Shown one piece after another: positions 21,996 to 33,718 of a DNA stretch of 64,000 nt. The translations under genes were made by a program, and so were the position numbers. This stretch comes from Diaporthe sp. PMI_573. Taxonomy: Eukaryota; Ascomycota; Sordariomycetes; Diaporthales; Diaporthaceae. Numbering within the stretch: the first letter of the stretch is position 1; every line of letters starts with the position of its first letter. The notes under the pieces are model-generated. The model ran no database searches, was not told where the DNA came from, and was given only the letters and a program-made list of their open reading frames with translations. The DNA lies in contig JAJTUP010000003.1 of the NCBI GenBank assembly GCA_021399435.1, positions 2,170,001 through 2,234,000 of the forward strand. The letters are read 5' to 3'.

Positions 21996-23291
21996 TTATT
22001 TCAGCCCGCCCCATCTACCACGACCGGCTGCTGACCTGTTCAGAGCCAGCCGCCTGCCTATGTTCCCAAAGCAGACACAGCTGCAGAACAGCACGCTCAA
22101 CACCCAGATCGCCGTCTCTATGGTCTTCTGAGTGGCCAGCCCACCGAGCATCAGCGGTTCGCCGCCGGCGTTGCCCGTATGGTTCCGGCCCAGAAATTCT
22201 GAGGAGAATCCAGATGGTGCTGGCACAATGTCTGGGTTGAGCCCCACCAGGACAACCGAGCCGGCCCAGGCCACGGCGGCGGACAGCAGGAACCCTGATT
22301 TTGACCTGTCGATCAAGTACCACAGGAATGGATTGGCCATGAACAGAGTCATGGAGACCTGCATCGTGGATGCCCAGGGGACCTTTCTCTGTCGAGGTGT
22401 TAGCCTGCTGCGCAACGCGTAGTGACAATCTCAGGGAAGGGGGGGGGGACGACCCACAATCGCAAAGACAATGCCAACAAAGGCACCGACCCCGCGGACC
22501 ACAAGGGCCCAGTCGGTCCCTGGATCTTCCTCCTCTTCCTTGAAGTCCTCCTCGGCCTCGTCCTCGACCTTCTCAAAGGCCTGCTCCCACTTCCCGTCAA
22601 ACCAGGGCAGCAGGCTGCCCAGGGCCACGCCGAAGACGCCCCAGCAGGCGAGGTAGGCGGAATCATAGCGGTGTCTTATGATCCCCTCGACGGGGAATGA
22701 GGCCCACTGCTGCTCCGTCGAGAGCCGCGACAGGATCGCGCCGTAGCCCAGCCCCAGCACGAAGAGGAAGGCCGTCCGGAGGGCGAGCGACAGCGCGGTC
22801 TGGGTGGGCGAGCCCTGCTGCTGCTGGAGCGAGTTGCCGGACCGCGCCGACCGCGCCGACAGCGCCGACGACCTCCGCCTCTTGAGCAGGGAGGAGCGGT
22901 CCTTGACCAGCCTGTATATACTCTCGTCGACGGAGCCCCTCGCCGCGGTGGCGGGGGTCTCGGCGCCGGTGCCCCAGGGCGTGTCCGGGGGCTCGGAGCC
23001 GTAGACGTTGTCGCCGGCCGGGTAGCCCGAGACGTTGTGGGAGTATATGCCGGCGAGGGTGGAGCTGGTCAGGTTCTTGTAGGACGCGGCGCGGCTGATC
23101 GAGTCCCCCGCCGGGCCGGCGAAGGCGCGCGGGTCGAGAAGAGAAGGCCCCTGGTTCGCGTTCGCGTTCGCGTTCGAGGTCGGGCTGGGCGGTGCGGAGT
23201 CGTCGTCCGGGGGTGTCGGGCTCATCAGGCCGAGCTCAAAGGGCCGGCGGGCGATGGGCCGGAAGAGTTGTGGGCCGCCGTCTTCCGACAT
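21996..23291 (-). CDS. INSIG-domain ER membrane protein (Nsg1/InsA type)
   Basis: Two exons on the minus strand: 23291-22458 and 22388-21996, giving 408 residues. A long disordered N-terminus (about 165 residues, with an Asn-Ala repeat and Ser/Arg-rich basic stretch) precedes six hydrophobic segments: TALSLALRTAFLFVLGLGYG, SAYLACWGVFGVALGSLLPW, DWALVVRGVGAFVGIVFAI, VSMTLFMANPFLWYLID, GFLLSAAVAWAGSVVLVGL and TAIWVLSVLFCSCVCFGNI. The intron falls after the third. INSIG proteins sit in the endoplasmic reticulum and control sterol synthesis by binding HMG-CoA reductase, and in some fungi affect SREBP signalling. Between segments 2 and 3 there is an acidic loop (EDEAEEDFKEEEED). The fungal N-terminal extension is common in Pezizomycotina. 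I looked for an obvious sterol-response site upstream and saw none. Confidence 0.88.
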
Positions 23292-24770
23292 GGTGTGTGG
23301 ACGTCTCTTGGGGGGTCAACGGGTAGGGGGGGGAGAGGGCGGGTGGGAACGTGTACGGCGGAGTCGTGAAGAAGAGATGGGATGGAATGGCGGAGTTGCA
23401 GGGTGCTGAGTTTTGCCCGTGTTCGAATGGGTATGCAGGAGGGACCCTGAAAATCGTGTGTCGACTCGACTGGAGGAGAAGATGTCTCGTGCTGTCTCGT
23501 CCACAGTCTTTTGAAGCTATGCCTATCCCGTGTGTGTCGGAATGCTGGTGCTAGTGCTAATGCCAATGCCAACGCCAATGCAAATACTAGCTGAATCCGA
23601 TGCTGGTTGAGGTGTGCCAGGTGTTGGAGAGCGGGCGCGGGGAAAGACGTCGAGGTAGCAAGCAACGTCGGAAGAAAGACACAAAGCTAAGAATGCTTGG
23701 GCATTCCCTCAGGCGACAGGTTGCAACTGGGCTCTCAACAAATTTACTGCTAGACAAGACAGAAGCTTTGGGAAGGACCAGGGCAAGATGGATGGATGCA
23801 AGGACAAGACAAGATGACCACAATACGCGCGAGGGGGGTGTGGGAATGGATTGATCAACGGATAAATCAACACTTGCGGGTTGCAGTGCAGTGGTGCGTA
23901 TGCAGGCCCCGCTCGAGCACGATCAAGTGTTGTATGCTCCGTGGATGAAAAGTCAGTCACCAGGTCGGAGGCGTGCAGAAACGAGGCGGATTTCACATGC
24001 CATCCCGTCCCCTGTAGAGCATGAGCATGGTCTGGTCTTGTGTGATGTGCGTACGTACTGTACTGTATGTGTGGATGTAGAACGTACAGTATACTGTTAT
24101 GTATATGGTGTGGGCGTGGCATGGTTAGGTATGCAATGGCATGCATGGCAATGGGTGCACATCTTCCAGAAACCCACTCACGGGGTCAGACGAGGGCCAG
24201 GACAGGGCGGGCGCCGCCTGATCCAGTTGGCTGAGGACGGCGATCCCCTGTGGAGCTTGTGTCCTGCACCGTACGTCGTACAGACGCACAAGCCCAAGCG
24301 ACTTGGGAACGAAGTACGCTGGTACTGTGTGCGTTCTCTTTTTTCCCCTTTGAATTCGCATGTGACGCGCTGGGATCGGATTCGGCCGACTCTGATTTGC
24401 CCACCCCGGATTCCAACGCCCAGGAGGGGGCAGCTAGGAGAGGGAGGGGGGAGGGGTCCCGAGACCCACGGCGCTAAAAACTGCCCGAGTCAATCGTGCC
24501 TGGTTTCCTTGGTTTCCTTGGTTTCCTCTGCTTCTGTGCTTGCTTGGGACCGAAGCGTCTGTCCACCATCTTCCTGCAGTGCATTAGTCAGAGACGAGAA
24601 TGTAGGCCGCATGCAGCAATGTGCAGTAAAGGGCAGGTCAAAACACTGCACTGCACTGCACTGCACAGGCAAGATCAGATGAGATCAGATCAGATCTTAT
24701 TCAACAAAAAGCAAATTAGTTTCTACCCTTTTCCTTCCCAATAAAGATATTCCTACGCCTCATACGCCCA
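23292..24770. other. INSIG upstream region and dioxygenase 2 downstream region
   Basis: About 1.5 kb without a convincing gene. It holds hexamer-like repeats of AATGCC near 23550-23580, three GGTTTCCTT units near 24502-24527, and ACTGC and GATCAGAT tandem units near 24645-24700. Both neighbours are on the minus strand, so the left part should be the INSIG promoter and leader and the right part the dioxygenase 3' region. Confidence 0.5.
24502..24527. repeat. 9-bp tandem repeat, about 3 copies
   Basis: GGTTTCCTT is repeated nearly three times with no mismatch. It lies in non-coding DNA downstream of the second dioxygenase. Confidence 0.8.
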
Positions 24771-25968
24771 TTAGATGTCATGACCATTCTCGTCAACCGG
24801 CTCGTCCAATCCACCCAGGCTGTGAGTCGAGATAGCAGTGGTATCGACTCCAATCGTGATGTATCCGACTGGATTTCCGTCAGCAATTCTGTACATGCAT
24901 TGCAGGAACAAAAGACAACAAGACGGGGCTTTGAGAGGGCCACTTACTCATGCCCTTGGTGACGTCCTCACCGTCGGCCGCAACGACCGATACAACAGGG
25001 TTGTACCCGCCAGCAAACGAATCGGAAAAGATGTTGTCGACAGCATGCGTCGTGCGGTTGATCTCGGTGTGCGTCACGTAAGGGTCCAGGGCCATGATCT
25101 GCTCCTCCAGCTCCTCGTCAAAGTACAGCTGGCCCGCCGAGACGATATCGCCCGACGACAGCGTGCCGTTCTCGCGCAGCACCCAGTTGTTGTACACCCG
25201 GACGTGGATGTGAATCGCCCGTTCCACGTAGAAGCCCGGGAAGATGGTCTTCATCTCCATCATCCCGTTCGAATCCGTGGGCCACATGCCCCGCAGGAAG
25301 GTCGTGTCGTCCGTGTGGAGATCAGTCACGCCGATGTTGTCTGAGATTCGTCAATACACTGATTGGTACACAAAGTCTAGGGTCCTAGGTACTCCGCCCG
25401 GGGGATTTTGTTGAGACGGAGGGGACCTTGAAAGGATGCACGTACAGTCTTCGGAGGAGATATTGAGTGATTGCAGCAGCTCCAAGAAAGGCGTGTTCGG
25501 GCTGAGTGCGGTGAAACTTGAGTAGCTTCCGGTGGCATTGCAGTGCCAGAAGTCCACCAAGACGTTCTCGAGAGGCTCGCAGGTCGCCATATCCAGGACG
25601 CCCACGTCCAGGGTCAGCGGAACGCCGGCCTGGCCCTCAGACATGTCCTGTCTCAGGGTCTGCGAGTTTGGGTATACATACGGGCCCCAGGTCACCTCGG
25701 GCTCGAGGACGCAGGTGTCGTTCTGGATCACATCGTAGTACGGCGCCTCCGTCGTGATCGTGTACGTCGCGTTCTCGGCCCGCTTGGCCTCGGCGTGCCT
25801 CTTGGCTATGCGCTGGCTGTAACGCTTCTTGTTGAAGTTGCCTGCGTTGGCCTCGCATCTCTTAGACATTGTGCCGCGTCTCACGACCTCGCTGCGAGGC
25901 AGGGCCTTGGGGTGGGCCAGGACACCCGTGGCCAAGAGGCTGGCAGCAGCAAAGATGTTGAACTTCAT
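24771..25968 (-). CDS. Secreted intradiol ring-cleavage dioxygenase-like protein, copy 2
   Basis: Three exons on the minus strand: 25968-25446, 25340-24948 and 24868-24771, giving 337 residues. A signal peptide ends near GVLAHP and is followed by a basic region with several KR or RR pairs that could be processing sites. The presumed Fe(III) ligands are present: Tyr in TWGPYVY, Tyr in NATGSYSS, and two His in ERAIHIHVRV. Compared with copy 1 there is a longer loop after the second Tyr and no low-complexity tail; instead it ends with SLGGLDEPVDENGHDI. The last intron uses acceptor CCAG just before 24868; a nearer TACAG acceptor about 20 bases upstream would break the frame. Same strand as copy 1, but MAK11 and INSIG lie between them. 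Substrate unknown. Confidence 0.88.
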
Positions 25969-26147
25969 ACTTATTACTCCCGAGTATGTGCCGGCCTTGA
26001 ATTAGACAGGGCAGATTGGTAGTTTAAAACTTTCAGATATAAATCCAATGTAATGAGCGAGTGATTGCAGGCTAGGTAAAGAATGTCTGATATGCCGTAG
26101 TCAGATGCGAAGCCCTCCTCCTCCCGTCAATCTCGTCGTACTACTAC

Positions 26148-26154
26148 TTATATA
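26148..26154 (-). promoter_or_regulatory. TATA box of secreted dioxygenase 2
   Basis: On the minus strand TATATAA lies about 180 bases before the ATG at 25968, almost the same distance as in copy 1. Confidence 0.55.
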
Positions 26155-26666
26155 CCAACTCCCAAAACGCCTGGGACCAAGAAATTTCGCACTTGTGTAC
26201 CCACAGTGAATGCATTGCTGATCAATAAACATGTTTTGTCTGGTTCAGGAGAGCAGAGTGTAGTACAAGCCACGGATTGTGGCGGTGGAACCCTTCGGGT
26301 ACCCTTGTGCAAGAGACGTTCTGTTTTCGTGTTGAACAGCTATTCCCCTTGCAGATCTACTATATATACAGAACATCGCAGCGGCTTATCTAGGATGCCA
26401 CTCGGGGAGGAGCTCGCGATGGGGCGTGGCCCACAGAAAACTTCTTCCTGACAACCATCGTTGGGCGCTTCCGAGGCAGAAAGCGGGTATCACACAGCCC
26501 AGCCGGGAGACGGCTTGATGGATCTATACCCAACCCCTTTCGTGGGAGTGGGATCAATCCGTTGGTTCGCTAGTCAGCACATCGCCCGCACACTGCGTAC
26601 GGCCCCTACTGGAATTGTCTTTGTCTGATCAAATATATTGCAGGCTGCTACACACCAGCAATAGAG

Positions 26667-26668
<2 letters not shown>

Positions 26669-26697
<29 letters not shown>
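26669..26697. repeat. GA dinucleotide microsatellite
   Basis: An uninterrupted run of about 14 GA units in non-coding DNA. Confidence 0.9.
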
Positions 26698-26700
<3 letters not shown>

Positions 26701-29700
26701 CATAAAACAGATGCCATGTAAGTTTCCTTGGCTAGGTTCATCGCCGAGAACGTATAGGATAAAGCGAACGTCTCTTACCAACATTCGGGGAGAGTACCTA
26801 GGTAGTGGACTTCCACACAGCACAAGAGTTCACTCAAGAGGTGGCTCGGAACTTCCCCCGTGTCATGAATCATGCCCTTCTAAAATACAAAGGACCAGGC
26901 TCCATTGTTCTGTATATACAGAGAGGGGAACGCTGTCAGATAGGTACTAAAATCGGTTTCTGATGTGGAAGACCGGAAATATGTGATATGTCCCTTATGT
27001 GGCTCTACTTATATTCGGTTCGGTAAGTGGGAGCTCGTGGAGTCCGCTCAGAATTGCTTGAATCCGTCATAATAAGAGGACCAAGAGACGCGTAAGGTCT
27101 TAGCCGTAGCCCTACAATTGAGTCATGCAGGCCTTGGGGCCTTGGTTATTTTGCGGTTCCGCCCGGGTCATGGACATCGCACCTCCCGCGCCGTCTGCTT
27201 ATATTGAGATACACTTGCAAAAGTTTTGAGCTTGGCTGTAATGTCTTGCAAGGTTCGATTTGGGTGGTTTTTCATGAGATAGTAGCGCTTCCTGGTCAGC
27301 TCAAGTGCTCAGTATTGTCGCCATCACATGAAACACGACCAGGTTAAAATCGGCGATATCGTGAAGTTATCCCCGTAATACATCCACTGCGTTGACCGTG
27401 TCTAAATCGGTCTGGCTGCTGAAGCCCAGAGTTTCTCAGTATAGAAACCGTTGGTACTTGCAACACAACATTCATCAGGAATAGGCTTCAACATGTGGAA
27501 TGACACAATGTCAATTACAGAAGACATCGTGCGAAATAACTCTCAGTAGCCAACTACCCATTAAAAAGAAAAATACGAGCCATTTGAGAACTATTAGAAC
27601 TCTAAGACGAAATTCTTTTGCTCTGCTGGCTTTTGTCGTAGCATTCTAGGGAGTGCAGATGAGAATGTGCTACGGCCTAGAATTTCATACGAAAGTGGCA
27701 AATAAACCACATGTGCACCGTTATCCTGCATTGCATTGCCACTTCGACCGACAAGCCGCGGCAATTTTGTCATTAATATTCAATGCAAGTCATAATCTAG
27801 ATTCGACATGTTAGCCGTCAGAGCCTCTGGAAAGCTTCAAGGTCTAGGGACGATAACCTGCTGCGCAACTCCAGTCCTATTGTTTGTCAAAATGCTGAAC
27901 TCAGCTGCCTCATCTTTCTATATTCGTTCCTCTCGTGGGGTGGACTGAGCAAAGAGTGCCGAGCAGCTGGAAGGGCTTTGTTTTGGAGACTTCACCCTAA
28001 CAGGGATTGAAGATCCAGGCCGGATAGTACAATACGCGTTCTTGAACATTGGGCGGGGCTTCCTCAAACCATTCCCTCTCTGTTCTTTCACAGTGACTCT
28101 CTGTGTCTCTTGTTTGAATGGCTTACATGTGTAAAAGCTCTTCCAACCGCTTTGCACTGCACCTTTCCATTCTCACCTGGGCATATATAGTTTTGTACCA
28201 TGAAAAGACATTCTGTGATCGCAGATGACATGAATGCAAAATTGCTTCCAGATGTTCGGAAAATGGCCACGGATCACTACCACCGACCGGGCAGGCCTTT
28301 CCATCGGGGAACGCGTTGTAGAGATAGCGTCTGTTAAACTGCATCTAAATGTTCTCTCCAGATCACCCTGAGCCGCAGACCTTCGGATTAAATTTCTCTA
28401 CAACATGTCCTGAAGACCCGAGTTGTAGTCTGACAGACCATGTGTCCACTGGCAAAGAAGCTACTTATGGGACTACTTGGATGTTGCATATTCAACCTTG
28501 GTAGTGTGTTCCTACGGGAGCCAGACTGAAAAGAGATCGGCGTCTGGTCCGGCGGGCGTGTCAGCAGCGTGGCCCGTACCTGCCCAGTCGGAGGCTGGTG
28601 AATATACTGGCCACGAGAGATTCTCTGCCCAGAAGTGCCATTGATATGAGGGCATATGCAAAGATATTCAGACACAGTCTGTTACGCGTCGACTTCGTCG
28701 GACACAAAAGTGCTGACATGAGTCGCGCTCTTGAACGGAGGACGAGTATGGTGAGGTACGCATTGCTTTGGGGTCAAATCCAAAGTTTATTGAGTCCTGG
28801 ACAAGCGGGCAACGGACAACTTGGATGAACGTAATGGGAACGAGTAGTCTGTCTACGCAATTTGCTAGGCAGGGCAGACAGGCAGCCCAGAGTGTGGTAG
28901 TATGGGCCCACTGTAGACCAATAGAAAAATGTCGATAGCGTGCGGCAGGCAGTCCGGGGCCGGCTCGGGCTGTCACAGGCCGATCGTGGGCTGTCGGAAA
29001 CTTGTTGGAGAGGCTTGGGGAGTGGCGCCGAAACATGGCTGTCGCAGAGGGCATGAACCATTGCGGCGGAAAGCTCGCATCGATTAGCCCGTTCCGCTTC
29101 CGAGGTTGCGAGATGGTGGCCTCTGCTCCGTACGTACGTCAGTAGCGCACACCCAGGCACGTCAGGGATTGAGAAACGCCCGGTACGTGGGCCTGAACCC
29201 GGCCGTCATCAATGCAGAGACGGGGCTGGCTCCGCTGGAGGTCAAGGACATCTGAGATGCAGAGTTGCAACGCAGGGGACGATCTGTCAGGTACGGCACT
29301 GTGAGTGGGCCAGCAGGACGCATGCACAGACGGGACGCCGGGAGGTTCTCTGCCATGCCAGCCACGTTGTTGACGTCCTCCCAGCGTCCTCGTGTCACTG
29401 CGTACAGTAGTGAAGTCGAGACAGTAGTGCCCATGCGGTCGGGTTCATGACGATCAGTCGGCCTAGTCGGCATTGAGCAGGTGAACAAGCGATGAGTGTC
29501 TGCGAGTGGGAGAGGGAGACGAGTGTCGATGAGGGTGGTCATGTGACCGGCGACGGCAATTGCCAATCAAATCGGTCGATCGAACTCGATCAGGCGGGAG
29601 GAGGCGTTGGCTGAGGATCGTTGACAGCGGCAGAGATCAGGAAATGGCAAGGATGACCCCAAGTCGCTGGCGCCGCAACGGCCGCGTCGCAGCGAGAGTC

Positions 29701-30321
29701 CACAGGCGCGAGGGACCTGAACAGCAGGGCAGTACTGTGTACTGAGAATGCTAAGCAGTGGTGGTGGGCGATGTGCGAGTGCGAGGGACGGGGCGGGCAC
29801 CGCGGGCGAGTGTAGGGAGTAGGGAGTACCTCGAGGTATCTCGTGCAGGCGGCAAATGGGAGCCAGAGACAGTCGGCCGAAGCCTTCTGGACCCTGATCT
29901 CGATGCCAATGCGACGTCCGGAAACCGCGTTACCACTACCGGACTGGCGTCCCGAGGGTTGAGCTGAGGCTCTGGCAAATCTGGCAAGTCTGGCAGTCTG
30001 GCAGTCCGGCAGATGGTAACAACACATGGGAAGGACTTGGTGCCGGAACGGTGTCGATGGTCCGTAAGTGCAGCAGGTCTCGAGCCTCAAGGCTTGCATC
30101 CTCGAATGACGTTCGCGGGTTGGCCGACCAGCCCGACTAGCCCGACCAGCCTGACCAGCAACGGGCGGATCCAATCGCTCGGGACAGATGCCTACTCCAA
30201 TCTGATGAATCATGGACAACTGGATAGACTTCGCAGCCCACCTGCACGACACCGTGGGACAAAGAGTCAGCTGTATACTGTGAGCAAGTAGCGTACAGCA
30301 GATACGTGCAGTCTCTTTTGA

Positions 30322-30366
30322 CAGTCAGTCAGTCAGTCAGTCAGTCACTCTCACTCACTCACTCAC
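30322..30366. repeat. AGTC and ACTC tetranucleotide repeats
   Basis: About six AGTC units are followed by several ACTC units, inside the long non-coding stretch upstream of the RING-LON gene. Confidence 0.85.
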
Positions 30367-31444
30367 TGCCCTGGCCTTGCGAGACGAGACGCTTCCCTCA
30401 CTACCTGACCAGAGTAACCTGGGTACTCCGTACCCACTTGCGCCTTCCAGACCTTACAGGGCTCGGTGGAGTGCTGGCCCCTGTCCGGACCCTCGGAGCG
30501 GTGCAGGCTGGCGGGCAGGCAGTTGGGCCGGGCAGGGGGCCCTTTGTCCCCTTGTGTCCTGGGCGGGCAGGTATCTGCATGTACCTCCCCCCCCTGTGGG
30601 TAATCCAAGCTGTCAGTTGTCGTGTGTGACGTCGGCTGCCCCCCTTCGCACCACCCAATCCTGCCCACCTGCTGGTGTCCTGCCCGTCTCCAGCCTGCGG
30701 ACCTGCTCGTACACTACACATAATCTGCTGCATCGATGATGATTGCACTCCCCTAGCACCCGTCTCCGTCCTCCGACCCCGTTCCTTGGAGGCCACATGC
30801 GGACCCTGATATTTTGTCTCCCGCCGTGCACAGTAGAATGTCCCTGCCACACGCCGCCACCAGTCATTGACACGCACAGCCGGACAACAACGCGATGGCT
30901 TCTCTCCTTTTGGCCTTTTAGCCCGCCTGCCCCTCGTTGCCATTCACGCACACCCCCTGCCTGGCCACCTACTGCCCACACCTGCACAACAAGTCTGCTC
31001 CGTCACCTTCAGGCCAAGTATCCTCTGCTCGCCCCCGAGAGGATCACCAGAGAGGGAACATAGATTGAGACGCGGAGAGGGAGTCTTCCGACATGGTTCT
31101 CACTCTCACTCATTAGACTTGTACTTCTGAGATGACGACGGCAATCTGACATTATAGCACACAAGAGGCCCCTGCTCCATTATGGGAACTGAAGAGGCCC
31201 TTCGATCAACCACCCCAAACCTTACACGCTCCCAGAGATATACAATATTCCAGCAACACCTCGCGCCTCACACCCGACTCTTTCCGCCCCGCCTGTCTGC
31301 GACGTCCCGCTTCCCGTGCTCGTGTGGAAGGCGTCAGTCGGAACCCACCTGGTAGAGCACACCGGCCCTCGCTGCTAGGTGACTTTGCTGACCCGCCCTG
31401 TGAAGGCCGGCCAGGCTGCAAGCTTGATCAACAACCCCGTCCTT

Positions 31445-33053
31445 ATGACTACACCCGGGCAGTCCGAGGCTCTCACGGCACTGCAGCAACCGTCTCTTGA
31501 TGTCCCGTTGCCTTCCCACGACGAAGACGACGACGAACCACTTTCGCGGGCTTCCGAGGCCGAGTTGAAAGGTCTCTGGGCCACTGCACGGGTATTCCAG
31601 TGCCCCAAGTGCAAGCGCCTGCTAGACGATCCCATTGAACTACCATGCGGGAACGGCATCTGCAGGGCCTGCATCCCCCCACTCGAGACCAGACCCGATA
31701 TCGATGACACATTATGGCCTGGTACCGCACAACGGCGGCAAGAGTTCAGGTGTCCGTGCTGTCCAGATGGCCATACCATGGATGGGTGTTGGTCGGATAG
31801 ACTCACGGCCGATGTTCTCTATACCGCCAAGCTAGTCCTGTCAGGGCCGACCAGGTCGACCCAGTTGGTAGAAGTCTTTGAAATGCTCAGCCTGGGGCAC
31901 ATCAAAGACACAGACGAGACCCATACGTCTATGCCAGCAGACGACAACGCCATCCTGGACATTCGCAAGTTGGACCAGCTCCTGCGCAGCCAGGTGGACT
32001 GTGGGATCTGTTACCAGCTTCTATACGAACCGTGGACGACGCCATGTGGACATACATTTTGCCGGCATTGCATCAAGAGGGCGCTCGAGCAGCCTCAAAT
32101 CGGCCCACACTGTCCAGCGTGTCGTGGTAACATCGCCTTGCCATACTTGGACAGTCGTCTCTACCCACCAAACGGGTTTCTCTCACGCCTGACAACACAT
32201 TTCTGGTCGGAGGAGCTTGAAAAGAGAAAGCCAATCGTCCGTGGGGAATCCCCATACCCCGTCATGGACAACTCAGGCCTGGACGTCCCTCTCTTTGTGT
32301 GCGCTGTATCCTTTCCAGGCATGCCGACTTTCCTGCATGTCTTCGAACCAAGATACCGAGCAATGATCGTTAGGACCTGGGCAAGCGGCCGTGGAGGCAA
32401 ACAGTTTGGTATGCTGTTCGACAGCAACGCAACGGTCGGCACCCACTTACGAATCGAGGCAGCCACCTTCCTCTCCGACGGACGAAGCTTGCTGGAAACG
32501 AAGGGTGTCTCCCGCTTTCGTGTCAAGCGTCAAGGGATACACAATGACGGATATGCTCTTGCCGAGGTTGAGGACTTTTCTGACGTCAGTCTGTATGAGG
32601 AAGAAATGCGGGAGGCTGCGGATTTCAGGCTCAAACCACAATTACGGGATCCTGAGCCCGAGGTGCCATCGAACGACGATATCAACTGGATGAAGACGAA
32701 AGCCCTCATGAGGTTCGCCAGCCGGTCCATAACACAAATGGCTGCCACAAACCCCAGATGGCTCAACTCCCGCATCCTGGCGGTGTTCGGCGAGTGTCCA
32801 AACGACCCGGCCGTGTTCCCTTGGTGGTTCGCGTGCATCTTCCCGATCGCCGAGGAGCAGAAGCTTGCGCTTCTTGATACAACCACCGTGCGGGAACGGA
32901 TGAAGATTGTCTGTCGGTGGATCATTAACTGGAGTGAACCGTGAGTTTTGGCTTCGTGAGCACTATTCCACATCACAATCAATCTCTGGGGTTCATTCTG
33001 TGCTGACAATCGGTATCAGACAGCCTCTAGAACGCTTTTGTTGTGTGATGTGA
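31445..33053 (+). CDS. RING-RING-LON domain protein of the CrgA type, with C-terminal CaaX box
   Basis: Two exons: 31445-32940 and 33020-33053, giving 509 residues. A first, degenerate RING (CPKCKRLLDDPIELPCGNGICRAC, then CPCC) lies near 52-105, a full C3HC4 RING (CGICYQLLYEP, CGHTFCRHC, CPAC) near 185-225, and a LON substrate-binding domain (LFVCAVSFPGMPTFLHVFEPRYRAMI) from about 280. There is no ATPase or protease domain, so this is a probable E3 ubiquitin ligase, not Lon protease. Without splicing the frame stops at 32944 after WSEP. A canonical GTGAGT to TATCAG intron restores a tail ending in CCVM, a CaaX prenylation signal. The Mucor light-response repressor CrgA has the same order of RING, LON and isoprenylation motif. 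The start is the first in-frame ATG. Membrane attachment is inferred. Confidence 0.87.
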
Positions 33054-33718
33054 GGGCGCTGCACCTCGGGACACCTGGTTGGGTATTTGGCTTTTTTACT
33101 TCCCAAGTCATTTTCTTGTATTTCTCTTTCTTTGTGATACCAAGCCGTGTGTATACCCACCTATTCAACTTCAAAATAGATTTAGGTAGTTGTCTCGACT
33201 GCCACAACTTCTATATAACTCAACACATGACCTACTGCTAGGCGCCGTCAGCTCCCTATAGAAGGTGTGCGGAGATGTCGGAGCGGAAAAAGCTTAAACG
33301 TCAAGTGTTGGGCACTTTTTCGATCCAGCGTCGCCGGAGATACTTCACATGTGATACAGTCCGTAGGTGTACAGTAGAAATTGAGCTTTTGAGAGTCTTG
33401 ACAGAGATAGTCAGACACAATGTCGAGAGACAAAAGCAGACGCCCTGGGCATCATAATCGTCTGTCCTTGCCTTTGAGCTGCTCACCTTCAAGACGAGCA
33501 TGGTGGGCATAAGTCGCAGTAGGGCACTTTCAATTTTATGGGGCCAAGGTTTTGCAAGGATGAATACGCGTAAAGACTTCGCAGATTGTGCCGGGAAATC
33601 CGTGTTGGACTGCTGTAGTTATCCATTTCAGGGTATCATGTAAGAGAATTGAAAGTGTCATGATATGATCCAGGTTGCCAGCGCTGCCGCCGCCGCCCTG
33701 GGCGGCCGCACGCTACGT
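33054..33718. other. Convergent 3' region between the RING-LON gene and THOC1
   Basis: Two gene ends meet here. A GC-rich patch with GCCGCC triplets and a NotI-type GCGGCCGC site lies at about 33680-33710. I see no gene. Confidence 0.5.

Larger units (their letters stand above)
25969..31444. other. 5.5-kb stretch with no convincing gene
   Basis: The longest gene-free stretch of the window. 26000-26160 holds the dioxygenase 2 promoter with a TATA box. 26669-26697 is a GA microsatellite. About 26900-28400 looks AT-richer and has no coding-like frame. 28500-31300 is GC-richer with many short tandem units (TCTGGCAA near 29971-30012, GACCAGCC near 30130-30165, AGTC and ACTC near 30322-30366). The longest open frame, on the minus strand at 29590-30252, is low in coding character. 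The right end should hold the promoter and leader of the RING-LON gene. No transposon ends, tRNA or rRNA were recognised. Confidence 0.5.

Noticed and set aside
24838..25344. Plus-strand frame of 168 codons
   Set aside because: Antisense to the second dioxygenase, whose catalytic motifs make the minus strand the coding one.
11885..25968. Secondary-metabolite gene cluster around the LaeA-like gene
   Set aside because: There is no polyketide synthase, NRPS, terpene cyclase, P450 or transporter; the neighbours are hydrolase, dioxygenase, WD40 and INSIG genes.
29590..30252. Minus-strand frame of 220 codons in the long non-coding stretch
   Set aside because: Rich in Arg, Ser, Pro and Cys with no recognisable motif; it overlaps short tandem repeats, so I treat it as chance.
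30322..30366. Possible CRISPR-like or regular array of AGTC/ACTC units
   Set aside because: These are contiguous tetranucleotide microsatellites with no spacers; CRISPR is not expected in a fungal nuclear genome.
31379..31444. Longer N-terminus of the RING-LON protein from a GTG
   Set aside because: Nuclear genes rarely start at GTG, and the first ATG in frame is at 31445.
31445..33053. Lon protease
   Set aside because: Only the LON substrate-binding domain is present; there are no Walker motifs and no Ser-Lys protease domain, and two RING fingers precede it.
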